Shown here in pieces: positions 23,275-31,353 of a stretch of DNA of 31,353 nt. This DNA is from JALOOE01 sp964423545 (GTDB lineage Bacteria > Chloroflexota > Anaerolineae > CG2-30-64-16). Under the pieces are notes generated by a model. The model searched no databases. It saw only the letters and a list, made by a program, of their open reading frames with translations, and was not told the DNA's origin. The DNA lies in the NCBI GenBank assembly GCA_964423545.1, contig CAYRFV010000027.1, positions 1 to 31,353 on the forward strand, given 5' to 3'. Position 1 is the first letter of the stretch; each line of letters opens with the position of its first letter. The translations under genes and the position numbers were made by a program.

Positions 23275-23370
23275 CATTCATTCATATACGGCTCATGATC
23301 GCCTCACAATCCGGCTCTGGTGCTGCTATCTCGCGCCTGCTGTTCGCGCGGTCCGCATCTCGCCCTCACC

Positions 23371-24591
23371 TCAGATCGCGGTGATATCGGTGTCGCTCGC
23401 CTCTTCCCACGGCATGAAGTGCGCCAGCAGGCTCCAGCCCCAGAACGGATCGAGGCCGCAGCCGGCGCCGCTTTCGGCGTCGTAGTATTCCCGGTTGCCG
23501 GCGACCTGCACCAGTCGGTGGGTGGCGTGGGCGACCAGCGAGGCCAGCTCGCGATAGCCATAGCGCCGCAGACCCCAGTAGATCATGTAGTTCATCGGCG
23601 CCCACGCCTTGGCGCGCCAATCGCATCCCAGATCGGTCGGGTGACGATCCCGGCTATACCAGCGCTCGCTGCGCGCCATCGCCGGGACAGGAAAGGGTGA
23701 CCAGAACTCCGCCGCGTTGAACAGATGCTCGGTGACCATGCGCCGCGCCTGTTCCGGCGTCGCCACCCCCGCCCACAGCGCCGCGAAGCTCGCGACCGTT
23801 TTCACCCGGATTTGCTCCCCCACACCCGCGTTGAGGGCCGAAGCCCAGCCGGCGTGCCGGCTCATCGGGTGCTGTCCGGCCCGCGCGTTGCGATCGTAGA
23901 AGAAGCCATCCGTCTCGTCCCAGTTCAGGGCGCGGATGCGTTCAGCGCGCACGTCGGCCTTGGCGCGGTAGTCCGCTGCGATCGCGTCGTGACCGGCCCA
24001 CGATGCCACCGTCGCAAACGCGCGGCACTCCCGCACCAGGTAGCAGTTCAGATCGACCCCCTCGCAGAAGCGGTCGAGCCAGAAGCCGGCGCGCTCGTGT
24101 TGGTTATCCATGCCGGTGTGCGGCGCGCTCATCCACTCGCTCAACCCGTTCCAATCGCCGTCCATCTCCTCCAGCCAATAGTCCAGGTAACGCTTCAGGC
24201 GGGAGAAGTGGGGCTTGGCCAGGATCCAGTCGCGCTCGCCCGTGGCTTTCTCGACCAGCACCGCCATCTGCGCCAGAAACGGCTTCACGTGCTCCGGGTC
24301 ATGGTGCTCGTTGCTGGGCGCCGAGCGCGAGATCAGCCCCGACTCGCGCTGGTGGTCGAGGAAGATGGTCACACCGTTCTTGATGTAGTCCACCGGCCAG
24401 CCCATGTAGATCTGGACGATCGCTTCAAAGTACTGATCCCAGTCGTACAGGGTCTTGTAGCTGTAGCCGGTGAAATAGCTGCGACCGGTGTCTGGCTCGA
24501 CCAGGATGCCGCGCTGCATGAGCGCGTCGACGCCAGCCAGGCGCGAGCGCAACGCAGCCAGATGGATGTCGTCAGCGAATCGATTCCTCAT
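23371..24591 (-). CDS. Trehalase/GH63-like (alpha/alpha)6-barrel glycoside hydrolase
   Basis: 406 residues of an MGH1-like/trehalase-type six-hairpin glycosidase, without signal peptide, so cytosolic. Family landmarks: GYSYKTLYDWDQYFEAIVQI early (substrate-contact DWDQYF), LSEWMSAPHTGMDNQHERAG in the middle, where the GMDN motif usually carries the general acid, WDETDGFFYDRNARAG, and the C-terminal REYYDAESGAGCGLDPFWGWS with a conserved Glu. Substrate specificity is open: trehalose, mannosylglycerate or other alpha-glycosides. The ATG at 24591 overlaps the stop of the preceding gene (TGATG), indicating coupling. Confidence 0.85.
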   Translation of the reverse strand: MRNRFADDIHLAALRSRLAGVDALMQRGILVEPDTGRSYFTGYSYKTLYDWDQYFEAIVQIYMGWPVDYIKNGVTIFLDHQRESGLISRSAPSNEHHDPEHVKPFLAQMAVLVEKATGERDWILAKPHFSRLKRYLDYWLEEMDGDWNGLSEWMSAPHTGMDNQHERAGFWLDRFCEGVDLNCYLVRECRAFATVASWAGHDAIAADYRAKADVRAERIRALNWDETDGFFYDRNARAGQHPMSRHAGWASALNAGVGEQIRVKTVASFAALWAGVATPEQARRMVTEHLFNAAEFWSPFPVPAMARSERWYSRDRHPTDLGCDWRAKAWAPMNYMIYWGLRRYGYRELASLVAHATHRLVQVAGNREYYDAESGAGCGLDPFWGWSLLAHFMPWEEASDTDITAI

Positions 24592-25043
24592 CACGGGCGC
24601 TTGATCGGCAGGTAGATGTAGAGGGCGGAGTCTCCGCCGCTGAAATGCTCGTCGTAGAACTCGAACTCGGGGCCATCTGCCCGCTCCGTGCCCGACTGTT
24701 CCAACCATCCGTAGGCGGCCATGAAGCCCTCCCTGACCGTTGGCAGCGTACACGGGAAGACCGCGTAGGTGCGCGCCGGCACGTCCCAACGCACCATGCC
24801 TGCCGGAAGCGCCGTCACCCGTTCGACGCCGTAGCCTGCCAGGTAGTCGAACTCACCGCTCTGGGACTCATAGTGATCCAGGACGCCGTACGCGAGCGGC
24901 GGCGTCACCTGGTGCAGGATTTCGTGGGCCCTGGGCAGCAATTTCTGCTCCCACACCATGGGGACCTCGCCATGTTCATTCTTGCCGCGATACAGCACGC
25001 CGACGACGGTAAACGCAGGACGAGACACGATCTGGGGTTCCAC
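24591..25043 (-). CDS. GyrI-like/AraC effector-binding domain protein
   Basis: 150 residues matching the stand-alone GyrI-like small-molecule-binding domain: IVSRPAFTVVGVLYRGKNEH, then GEVPMVWEQKLLPRAHEI, FDYLAGYGVERVTALPAGM and VRWDVPARTYAVFPCTLP, then EFEFYDEHFSG near the C-terminus. Such proteins bind or hydrolyse small lipophilic ligands, or are the sensor halves of regulators; no DNA-binding domain is present here. GTG 25043 is supported by AAGGAG seven bases upstream. It is coupled to the glycosidase gene downstream, and its upstream side abuts the tandem repeat that damaged the Fpg-like gene. Confidence 0.82.
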   Translation of the reverse strand: MEPQIVSRPAFTVVGVLYRGKNEHGEVPMVWEQKLLPRAHEILHQVTPPLAYGVLDHYESQSGEFDYLAGYGVERVTALPAGMVRWDVPARTYAVFPCTLPTVREGFMAAYGWLEQSGTERADGPEFEFYDEHFSGGDSALYIYLPIKRP

Positions 25044-25813
25044 TTTGCGTCTCCTTGGCGATTGGGGCGCACCGGGCAGGCACAGGGCCTGCCCCTACAA
25101 CCGGCGCACCGGGCAGGCACAGGGCCTGCCCCTACAACCGGCGCCACCGGGCAGAAATAGGACGCGCCGCCGAGATACTGGATCTTCTCGATCGGCGCGC
25201 CGCACTCGGGGCACGGTTTGCCGATGGTTTCGCTGCTGAGGACCCGCCGATAGGCGCCCGGCTGGCCGTAGAGATCAAGCTCGCTGTCGCGCCCGCCGAG
25301 TGCAACCATCTGGCGCAGCGTCTCGCGGATCGCGGCATACAAGGCGCGGCGCTGATCCGCGCCCAAGTCGAGCGCGCGGCGTCGGGGGTGAATCCTCGCG
25401 CGGAAGAGAATGTCCTGGAGGCAGCCGTTGCCCACGCCCCAGACCCCGGGCTTGCTGACCATGAAGAACTTGACGCTGCTGGCGTCGTTCTCCTTCAACT
25501 CGCTGAAACGTCCATCGAAGAACTCGAAGGTGAAGGCATCGCTCAGCGGAGAGATCCCCGGCTTGCCGACCCACGGATGATCGGCCACTTCCGACTGATG
25601 AAACAACATCGCCGATCCCCAGCCCTGCACCGTGACCGTCAGGAATCCACCGTCTGTGAAGCCGAGCAGAAGCTGGTGCTTCTTCGGCAGCGTCTTCTCG
25701 TCCCGGTGCAGTGCGATCCGCTCGCCGCCGCCGCTTTGAAGACGCAGCAGGGCTTCTCCCCCCAGGCTGATCGCGTCGCGCGTCGTACTAATCCGACAGC
25801 GCCATGATAGCAC
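24905..25813 (-). pseudogene. Fpg/Nei-family DNA glycosylase, truncated at both ends
   Basis: The central frame is clearly a formamidopyrimidine-DNA glycosylase-family repair enzyme: KTLPKKHQLLLGFTDGGFLTV, PGVWGVGNGCLQDILFRARI (helix-two-turns-helix), GQPGAYRRVLSSETIG and the zinc finger start KPCPECGAPIEKIQYLGGASYFCP. It begins only at about the fourth beta-strand: roughly 80 N-terminal residues, including the catalytic Pro/Glu, are missing, and the upstream DNA belongs to another gene. At the 3' side the second zinc-finger CxxC is broken after FCPV by two 37-bp repeats (25067-25140). The frame then reads through them and 139 bases into the GyrI-like gene. Homology ends near 25142. Probably non-functional. 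Confidence 0.75.
25067..25154. repeat. Tandem 37-bp REP-like repeat (two full copies and a partial)
   Basis: Two identical 37-bp units (25067-25103, 25104-25140) are followed by a partial third (25141-25154). Each unit has an 8-bp inverted repeat GGGCAGGC/GCCTGCCC with a 5-nt loop and ends CCCCTACAACCG. Read on the minus strand it starts GTAGGGGC, as does the palindrome at 16666-16698. It lies in the zinc-finger coding end of the Fpg-like gene. Confidence 0.85.
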
Positions 25814-25828
25814 AAATGTTCGCCTCAG

Positions 25829-26401
25829 TCAAGAAGTTTGCCCAAGCTTACGCGACATCTGTCGCCAGACCGCTGCCAGGCCGGTCCCGACCAGTGCGAC
25901 GAAGCTGCCGCCCACGCACAGCCATTTCAGCAGGGTGAAAAGCGGCGCGGCGAAGTCGATCACCGGCGTGGTGAGGGGGAAGCGCGCCATGACGATCACC
26001 GCAGCGAAGTTCTCCAGGAAATCGAGCAGGATCGCCAGGATCGGGAGGAGGTTCAGCAGTCGCCATCGACTGCCCGGCCGGAACGCCCTGCCGGCCAGCC
26101 AACTGATCGACGCGACCAAAAAGAACGTATAGACCAGGGGCCAGACCACGTCGAAGGTGAGCCTGGCCTCGATATAGGCCTGGCGGCCTGCCGGGCCGAA
26201 CGCTTCGGCCATGGAGTAGAGGTCGGCGGCCGAGTAGACGAGGGAGGTGTCGGGCTGGGCGGCGCCGCCGGTGCGAGCCCGAGACTCGGCTGCTTGACCG
26301 GGCAAGACGAAGGCGCTGAAGAGCAAGAAAACTGCAGTGGCAGCCAACACCACCCAACCCCTCGAAAGGGAGATCAGGCGTCGAGAGATGCGAACAGCCA
26401 T
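25829..26401 (-). CDS. Predicted integral membrane protein of unknown function
   Basis: 190 residues with four hydrophobic segments: one near the N-terminus (RGWVVLAATAVFLLFSAFVL), WPLVYTFFLVASISWLAG, LLNLLPILAILLDFLENFAA and LFTLLKWLCVGGSFVALVGT. A soluble loop (about 40-90) with SAADLYSMAEAFGPAGRQAY lies between the first two, probably outside the membrane. The charged KxxW...R ends suggest cytosolic termini. I do not recognise the family. GGAGG six bases before ATG 26401 fixes the start; the longer frame upstream overlaps the aldo/keto reductase gene and is a shadow. It follows the reductase gene by 26 bases. Confidence 0.75.
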   Translation of the reverse strand: MAVRISRRLISLSRGWVVLAATAVFLLFSAFVLPGQAAESRARTGGAAQPDTSLVYSAADLYSMAEAFGPAGRQAYIEARLTFDVVWPLVYTFFLVASISWLAGRAFRPGSRWRLLNLLPILAILLDFLENFAAVIVMARFPLTTPVIDFAAPLFTLLKWLCVGGSFVALVGTGLAAVWRQMSRKLGQTS

Positions 26402-26427
26402 GCACACCTCCGGTCGATTCAGGAACC

Positions 26428-27364
26428 TCAACGGCCCAGGAGGCGTTCGATCTCCTGCATCTGGCCGGGGGCCAACGGGCCAAGTCGCAGCGCAGCCGCA
26501 TTCTCTTCCACCTGGGCAACCGTCTTGAATCCGGGGATGGGCACTGTCTTGCCACTGCGCGCCCAGAGCCAGCCGAGCGCGGCCTGGGCGAGCGTGCGGC
26601 CGTCCTGCGTCAAGACGCTGCGCAGCCCTTCGAGCTTCGCCAGCCGCTCGGCCTGCGCGCCCGTCCGGAAATCCCACCCGAAGCGTACATCGTTCTCGGG
26701 GATCGTCGAGTCTGCGCTGAATTTGCCGGTCAGCAGCCCCATCGCCAACGGGCCGCGATTCAGGCTGGCGAGATTCGCCGTCTCGCAGACTGCCAACGTC
26801 TCGGGGTTGCCATCGAAGAGGTTCAGCCGCTGCTGGATCGCGGCGCAGTGCGGGCCCTCAGCGAACAGCCGAGCGCGAGCAGGATCATCGGTGCTCCAAC
26901 CATAGGCGCGAATCTTGCCCTCGCGCACCAATGCCTCCAAAGTCTCGCGGACTTCGAGCGCCCGCTCCAGGTCGTAATCGCCGATGTGAAACTGATACAG
27001 GTCGATGCGGTCCGTTCTGAGCCGGCGCAGGCTGGCTTCGCACGCGCTCCGGATGGTGGCGGGGCTGGCGTCTCGGCCGGTTGCCTGGCGCGTGGCTTCG
27101 TCGAAGCGCTGCCCAAACTTGGTTGCGATCACCACCCGATCGCGCTGCCCCGCCAACGCCTCGCCCAAGACCCGCTCGCTGTGGCCTGCACCGTAGATGT
27201 CTGCGGTGTCGAACAACGTGACGCCGAGGTCGAGAGCCCGGTGGATCGCCNNNNNNNNNNTTCCCGTCGCGCCAGGCCGGCCCTCCGATCGCCCAACACC
27301 CCATGCCAAGACCGCTGACCTCAATCCCTGATCGACCCAACACCCTTCGAGTGAACGCGCTCAC
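26428..27364 (-). CDS. Aldo/keto reductase, broken by an assembly gap
   Basis: An NADPH-dependent (beta/alpha)8-barrel oxidoreductase of the AKR superfamily. Catalytic tetrad residues can be placed: Asp and Tyr in LFDTADIYGAGHSE, Lys in VIATKFGQRFD, and His in DLYQFHIGDYD. The NADP-binding end has VPIPGFKTVAQVEENAAAL. The N-terminus (RRVLGRSGIEVSGLGMGCWA) is in another frame, on the far side of the 10-N gap (27251-27260); about 10-15 residues are probably lost. The GTG start at 27364 has AGGAGG six bases upstream. It lies 16 bases after the Gfo/Idh gene in the same operon, consistent with sugar oxidation/reduction steps. Confidence 0.87.
27251..27260. other. Assembly gap (10 N) in aldo/keto reductase
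   Basis: The gene changes frame across this gap, so the true spacing is not 10 bases. The family alignment suggests a missing stretch between AIGGPAWRDG and AIHRALDLG. Confidence 0.95.
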
Positions 27365-27380
27365 GATTCCTCCTGCGAAA

Positions 27381-28388
27381 TCAGATGGGGAATTCCTCGG
27401 CCAGGCGCACCGGCCGCGCCTCGGCGATCGAACGGCGGAACCCGGCCTCAACCTGCAGCTCCATCAGGCCGGCTGCGCCGGGCACGGGCGGCGGATCGCC
27501 CTGTCGCACTGCGCTCAGGTACGCGGCAATCGACTTCCGGAACGATGCCGCGTACTGGTCCCAGCGCGAGCGATGTCGCGCAAGGCCGTAGCGCTCGTGC
27601 TCCTGCTTGCGGCTGTCCATGACTTCCAGATCGCCATCCAGATCCTGCATACGCACCCGGCCGCGCTCGAAGTTGAACGCCAGCTCGAACAGCGGATACT
27701 CCCAGGCCAGCGCTGCGGTGCCGAGCAGCGTGCCGGACGCGCCTGCCTCCGTGCGGAAAGTGGCGGCAAGATCCGGCGCGGTCAGCGTTCCGGCCGTGCT
27801 GCCCGCGCTGCGCGCCGCGCTCCCAGCCTGCGCGCTCACCTCGGTGATGGGGCCGGCGAAATGGTGGATCAAGTCGATGCAGTGGCTCCAACAGGCGTAG
27901 TGCGTCTGCCCGACGACGCTGACGACCTGTCCGAAGTCTCGCTCGGATGCGATGCGACGGGCCAACAGGGTGTGATCGAAGAAGCGATAGTTGAAGATCA
28001 TCGCCGTCTCGCAGCCCTGGGCCTCAGCCTCCTGCATCAGGCGGCGACCATCGGCGAAGTCCTGTTCGGTGACGTTTTCCTGTCCGCTGCGCGCCACCAG
28101 CGGCTTCTCGAAGAAGAGACGCCGCGGATGGTGCTCAAGCAGCGCCATGGCCGCGCTGAAGCGATCCATCTCGCGCGTCAGGACGAATACGGTGTCCGGC
28201 TTCCAGGCCATCAGCGCTGCGACTGACTCGAAAGCCTGCCCGCCGAAGTCCGACGCTGCGGACTCGGCCTTCGCCTGCGTCCGGCTGAGGTAACCCAGCG
28301 TGACGCCCGGCGCCTGGCTCAGATACGGCAGGTAGCTATTCCGGGCCACCTTGCCGACACCCACGACCCCAATCTTAAGTAGGTCCAT
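27381..28388 (-). CDS. Gfo/Idh/MocA-family NAD(P)-dependent dehydrogenase
   Basis: 335 residues. The N-terminal Rossmann domain starts LKIGVVGVGKVARNSYLPYL (GxGxxA-like dinucleotide motif), and the EKP motif appears as LFFEKPLVA near residue 95. The C-terminal alpha/beta domain has the catalytic region HCIDLIHHFAGPITEV with an Asp and a His pair. Family members oxidise or epimerise sugars, inositols and their derivatives; the substrate is not determined. No signal peptide. It is one of a run of minus-strand sugar-catabolic genes, 54 bases after the UroD-like gene and 16 before the reductase. Confidence 0.88.
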   Translation of the reverse strand: MDLLKIGVVGVGKVARNSYLPYLSQAPGVTLGYLSRTQAKAESAASDFGGQAFESVAALMAWKPDTVFVLTREMDRFSAAMALLEHHPRRLFFEKPLVARSGQENVTEQDFADGRRLMQEAEAQGCETAMIFNYRFFDHTLLARRIASERDFGQVVSVVGQTHYACWSHCIDLIHHFAGPITEVSAQAGSAARSAGSTAGTLTAPDLAATFRTEAGASGTLLGTAALAWEYPLFELAFNFERGRVRMQDLDGDLEVMDSRKQEHERYGLARHRSRWDQYAASFRKSIAAYLSAVRQGDPPPVPGAAGLMELQVEAGFRRSIAEARPVRLAEEFPI

Positions 28389-28442
28389 CTTTGGTGCATC
28401 TCCGTTCGGCAGAGGACATTCGTGGTGGACGGCAGCATCGCC

Positions 28443-29561
28443 TTATCGGCGATCGTACCGGCACTCCTCCTGCACGACCCACATGAGCCAGCGCATCCGG
28501 CCGACGCCGGTGCCGGCGGCCAGTGAGCCGGCGGTCGTGACGTTCAGGCGTCCGCTGGCCCCGGCCTTGCGGAAGTCCTCGACAATGCGCTCCCGGATCG
28601 CCGCCGGACTGCCGTCCCGAAGCAGAAACGGGGGCAGCTGCCCGTTGATCAGCGCGTCGGGCATCTTCTCGCGGATCAGCCCCGCGTCAACGGTGGGACC
28701 GTAGTTGACGGAGCGAATGCCCAACGCGTACTGCATGTCGAGCAGGTGGCCCATCGCGCTGTCGGAATGCTGATAACGGGACGCGTCGCCAGGGGCCATA
28801 GCGCCCAGCACCCTTTCGAGCACCGGGTAGCAGTACTCCCGATAGAGCTTGCGGTTGAAGAGCGCACAGTTGTCGTCGGTGATCCACCAGCCCGCATCGG
28901 TGTTGCCGCTGAAGCGTCTCAGCACTGTGTTGAACTCGACCATCTTGGCCGCCAGGATGTCCCGGAAACGCCGCATCAAGTCGGGATGGTCGTAGAACCA
29001 GAGGAAGAGCACCTCCGGCTTGAGCACAGACGTCATGATTGTGGCGGGCCCGCGGCTGCCGGCGCCGAGCTTGGGCATCGGTTTGCCTGCGCGCTTGCGC
29101 TCCTCCCATTCCGCCCGGTAGTCATCCGGCAGCGCCCAGACCGCCAGATCGGTCGCCTCCGCACGATCCAGCACGCGGGCGAACTCAACCGGATCGTCTG
29201 TCACCGGCATCAGCCACGGCGTGCCGCCCTCGTGGTAGCCGAACTCGCTGCCGAACAGGTTCTCGATCCGCTTCGGCCACGTGCGCCAGGTGTCCTCATC
29301 GAAGAACGCGCGGCCCACGTGCTCCAGCGTGATCGCGTTGACCTGCCGGTGGAGCGCGTTGCGGTACTCCGTGTCCTGGTAGTAGCGCAGCGTAGACGGC
29401 ACGGCCATGAACTCGAAGATCCAGTGATCGTCCGGCGAAAACGAGGCCGAACAGCGCGGCTTCGCGGGAGAGAGCGCCTGGCAGGTCGCGTTTTCAGCCC
29501 ACCAGGCTTCGACGTCCAGCGCTCGCGTCAGCTCCATGAATTCCGGTTCAATGATCGCCAT
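28443..29561 (-). CDS. Uroporphyrinogen decarboxylase (UroD/MtaA)-family protein
   Basis: A 372-residue TIM-barrel protein of the UroD superfamily in its methyltransferase-like/unknown branch rather than haem biosynthesis. Visible features: WFYDHPDLMRRFRDILAAKM in the middle, WWITDDNCALFNRKLYREYC (the DDxxF..P region), YQHSDSAMGHLLDMQYALGI with the conserved His/Asp pair, NYGPTVDAGLIREKMPDALI and INGQLPPFLL. The HemE N-terminal signature RPxWxMRQAGR is absent. Such UroD-like genes frequently occur within carbohydrate clusters, where their reaction is unknown. ATG 29561 has AAGGAGG upstream and overlaps the preceding esterase gene by 14 bases. Confidence 0.85.
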   Translation of the reverse strand: MAIIEPEFMELTRALDVEAWWAENATCQALSPAKPRCSASFSPDDHWIFEFMAVPSTLRYYQDTEYRNALHRQVNAITLEHVGRAFFDEDTWRTWPKRIENLFGSEFGYHEGGTPWLMPVTDDPVEFARVLDRAEATDLAVWALPDDYRAEWEERKRAGKPMPKLGAGSRGPATIMTSVLKPEVLFLWFYDHPDLMRRFRDILAAKMVEFNTVLRRFSGNTDAGWWITDDNCALFNRKLYREYCYPVLERVLGAMAPGDASRYQHSDSAMGHLLDMQYALGIRSVNYGPTVDAGLIREKMPDALINGQLPPFLLRDGSPAAIRERIVEDFRKAGASGRLNVTTAGSLAAGTGVGRMRWLMWVVQEECRYDRR

Positions 29562-30606
29562 GCAGACCTTCCTCCTTGATGGCTTCCAACATCACCGGCC
29601 AGGCGTCGGCTGCGTAGAAGCGATGCCCGCCTTCGCCGATGACCAGATGACAGGCTTCCTCGGCCCCTGCTGCCGCGTAGATCCGGCGCAGTTGCTCGAA
29701 GGCAACCAGCACGCCGCCGAGGGGGAAAATGCCATCCTCCCTCCCCGCGACGACCACCAGCGGCCGCGGCGCGAACAGCCCGAGGAGATCTGCCATATCC
29801 GCATGCCGCAGGATGCCCGGCACGTAGTTGTCTGCGCAGTGGTAGATCGAGCCGATCGACTCTCGAAAGGTGCAGAACGCGCAGGATGGCATGGCGAATG
29901 CCAGCCGCGGCAGCAGCGCCGAGGCATAGATCGTCGTTGTGCCCCCGCCCGAGTTCCCCATCACGCCGATCCGGCGCAGGTCGGTGTCGGGACGCGTCGC
30001 CAGGTAGTCGATCCCACGCGCCACATCGTAGACGCGTTCGCCGATCAGGGTCTTGCCGACCAGCAGCGCCTGCATCGCAGCATCGTGGCAGCCATGCGGC
30101 GAAATCTGCTTCTGGCTCTGCTCGCGACGCTCTCCGAACGACCGCTGCTCGATGCAGAGGGCGGCGATCCCGCGCGCCATGCAGCCAAGCGCGAAGTCTC
30201 GGTCGCCCGCCACATCGATAGCTCGCGTCTCGTCCTCGCGGTCCACCGCGATCGAGACGTGCATGCCGGTCGTGTGCCCTTGCAGGCAGATCATAAACGT
30301 GTAAGGAGGTCGGGCGGCTCGCGGCAGACAGACGTAGGCCGGCACATCAGCGTGCGGCTCACTCGCGAAAACGACCTTCTCGATGACGCCGAGGGGATGC
30401 TCGCGCCGCCAAACCCGGCGCACATTCAACGGCGTCTTCGGCCCGGCCGAGAAGCCGAGCAGCTCGCGCAGCTTGCGACGCAGCCGGCGCTGCCAGGCCA
30501 CCACATCCCCGCCATCGTAAGCCAGGCAAGGGCGCAGCTGGCTCATGATGGAGCGGTGGTATTCGGATGGGGAGAGAGATGCTTCAGGTCCAGATGGCTC
30601 GCTCAA
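29548..30606 (-). CDS. Alpha/beta-hydrolase, acetyl xylan esterase-like
   Basis: A 352-residue serine esterase of the Abhydrolase_7/acetyl xylan esterase-like group. The nucleophile elbow is GVMGNSGGGTTTIYAS; the acid is in VVAGREDGIFPLGG; the catalytic His is in GEGGHRFYA. ALCIEQRSFGERREQ before the nucleophile is typical of the group. No signal peptide, so it probably acts on imported oligosaccharide esters in the cytosol. I chose TTG 30606, which has AGGAG seven bases upstream; the next in-frame ATG is 20 codons later. It overlaps the UroD-like gene (14 bases). The neighbours suggest glycan de-esterification before sugar oxidation. Confidence 0.85.
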   Translation of the reverse strand: MSEPSGPEASLSPSEYHRSIMSQLRPCLAYDGGDVVAWQRRLRRKLRELLGFSAGPKTPLNVRRVWRREHPLGVIEKVVFASEPHADVPAYVCLPRAARPPYTFMICLQGHTTGMHVSIAVDREDETRAIDVAGDRDFALGCMARGIAALCIEQRSFGERREQSQKQISPHGCHDAAMQALLVGKTLIGERVYDVARGIDYLATRPDTDLRRIGVMGNSGGGTTTIYASALLPRLAFAMPSCAFCTFRESIGSIYHCADNYVPGILRHADMADLLGLFAPRPLVVVAGREDGIFPLGGVLVAFEQLRRIYAAAGAEEACHLVIGEGGHRFYAADAWPVMLEAIKEEGLHGDH

Positions 30607-30707
30607 GCGTGTTCTCCTGCCTGATGCTCAACCCATCGTTCGGAACAGACCTAACCGCAGGCTCGCACATGCGAACGACACCTCACAGAGAGCAGGTCAT
30701 CTCCGAA

Positions 30708-31353
30708 TCACTGGTTGAACCAGATCTCGTACGCCTCGTTCCCGTGCCGGATCACCAACTCTCCCGATCCGAACGCAGCGTGCGCCCACGGGCTATCCAC
30801 CATCGGATAGCCGTGCAGCTGAATCGGTGTGCCGTTCACCGCCGGCGTGACGTCCCAGCCGGTGACAAATGCGCCAAGTGACGGTGATTCGTACGTGATG
30901 ACGCCGTCCTTCGCCCGGACCGCAGCGCTCGCAAGCGCCTCCACGAAGGCGTCGAACGATCCCCAGTCCGCCTCTCGGCCGCATTCCACCAGCCAGGTGT
31001 TCTCGGCCGCCGCGCACTGCAGCTCGCGACCGGCATATTGGCCCTGGTCGCCCACCGTAAAACCGTTCTGCGAGTGGATGCCGACATAGCCACGTCCGAC
31101 GCGTCCGAATGCCCAGTTGCCTACCATGCGCGCCTCATCGAAACGCTCCTGCTCGAAGAAACAGTGACTCATCCATGCCTGCCAAGGCAGCCGCCAGGTG
31201 AGAGACATCACGTTGCGATGCTGCACCACGCGCGGCAGGGTGGTGCTGCCTGACCAGTAGTCGGGACGCAGTCCAGCGCCCTCGCCGGAGGTGTGCGGGC
31301 ACGACCAGAAGATCACCACCTTGTTGCCGAGGGTCGCCTGCGCCACATGCGTC
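30708..31353 (-). CDS. Protein of unknown function, possibly polysaccharide-active; runs off the window
   Basis: The open frame starts beyond 31353, so about 215 C-terminal residues are seen. They contain aromatic- and Gly-rich stretches: VVIFWSCPHTSGEGAGL, YWSGSTTLPRVVQHRNVMS, VGRGYVGIHSQNGF, GRELQCAAAENTWLVECG and IQLHGYPMVDSPWAHAAFGS. The wording is like the C-terminal beta-sandwich of heparinase II/III-like or related polysaccharide lyase/hydrolase proteins, but I cannot name a family. The gene ends 101 bases before the esterase gene on the same strand, consistent with a glycan-use cluster. A GTG at 31346 is not the true start because the frame is open above it. Confidence 0.6.
   Translation of the reverse strand, partial: THVAQATLGNKVVIFWSCPHTSGEGAGLRPDYWSGSTTLPRVVQHRNVMSLTWRLPWQAWMSHCFFEQERFDEARMVGNWAFGRVGRGYVGIHSQNGFTVGDQGQYAGRELQCAAAENTWLVECGREADWGSFDAFVEALASAAVRAKDGVITYESPSLGAFVTGWDVTPAVNGTPIQLHGYPMVDSPWAHAAFGSGELVIRHGNEAYEIWFNQ

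Noticed and set aside
25067..25154. CRISPR array
   Set aside because: The 37-bp units are directly adjacent without spacers, only two full copies exist, and no cas genes are nearby.

Overview
The window is GC-rich, densely packed bacterial DNA, most likely from a member of the Chloroflexota assembled from a metagenome. The lineage is inferred from a BTAD/NB-ARC/TPR regulator of the type common in that phylum, a soluble HoxEFUYH hydrogenase operon, an IS630 remnant and several REP-like palindromes; no rRNA marker is present. Four runs of N (7776-7875, 14263-14272, 22217-22226, 27251-27260) show that it is a scaffold, and at least three genes (nagA, hoxU, the aldo/keto reductase) are damaged by these joins.

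Layout. 1-816 is the 3' end of an RND efflux permease. It converges, through a strong terminator hairpin, on a two-gene minus-strand operon (901-3566) in which a divergent GroEL-type chaperonin is translationally coupled to a cytosolic Asp-box beta-propeller. Divergent from it run pyruvate kinase, an anaerobic sulfatase-maturase-like radical SAM enzyme with a SEC-C tail, N-acetylglucosamine-6-phosphate deacetylase and a SIS-domain amino-sugar isomerase/deaminase. These point to use of (sulfated) amino sugars feeding glycolysis.

9044-11761 is an accessory patch. It holds two overlapping pieces of an IS630 transposase (the first with a -1 frameshift heptamer), an overlapping small-protein/nucleotidyltransferase pair, and an orphan C-terminus of a RecD2-like helicase. 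Next comes a complete hoxE-F-U-Y-H operon for a cytosolic NAD-linked group 3d [NiFe] hydrogenase plus its maturation endopeptidase (11762-17156), then a TauE/SafE exporter, a secreted protein of unknown function and a lipocalin-like fragment.

19361-22312 (minus) is a large BTAD regulator driven by a near-consensus promoter and carrying an in-frame 126-bp palindromic repeat. An ester-cyclase-like lipoprotein and a small protein follow on the plus strand. From 23371 to the end everything is on the minus strand: a trehalase/GH63-like glycosidase, a GyrI-like protein, a doubly damaged Fpg/Nei gene whose zinc finger is interrupted by a tandem REP repeat, a membrane protein, and a sugar-catabolic set (aldo/keto reductase, Gfo/Idh/MocA dehydrogenase, UroD-family protein, alpha/beta-hydrolase, and a protein of unknown function running off the edge).

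The most distinctive observations are the chaperonin-propeller pair, the repeat elements that entered protein-coding sequence (one tolerated in frame, one destructive), and the small-protein/nucleotidyltransferase pair between transposase fragments. No tRNA, rRNA or CRISPR array was found.
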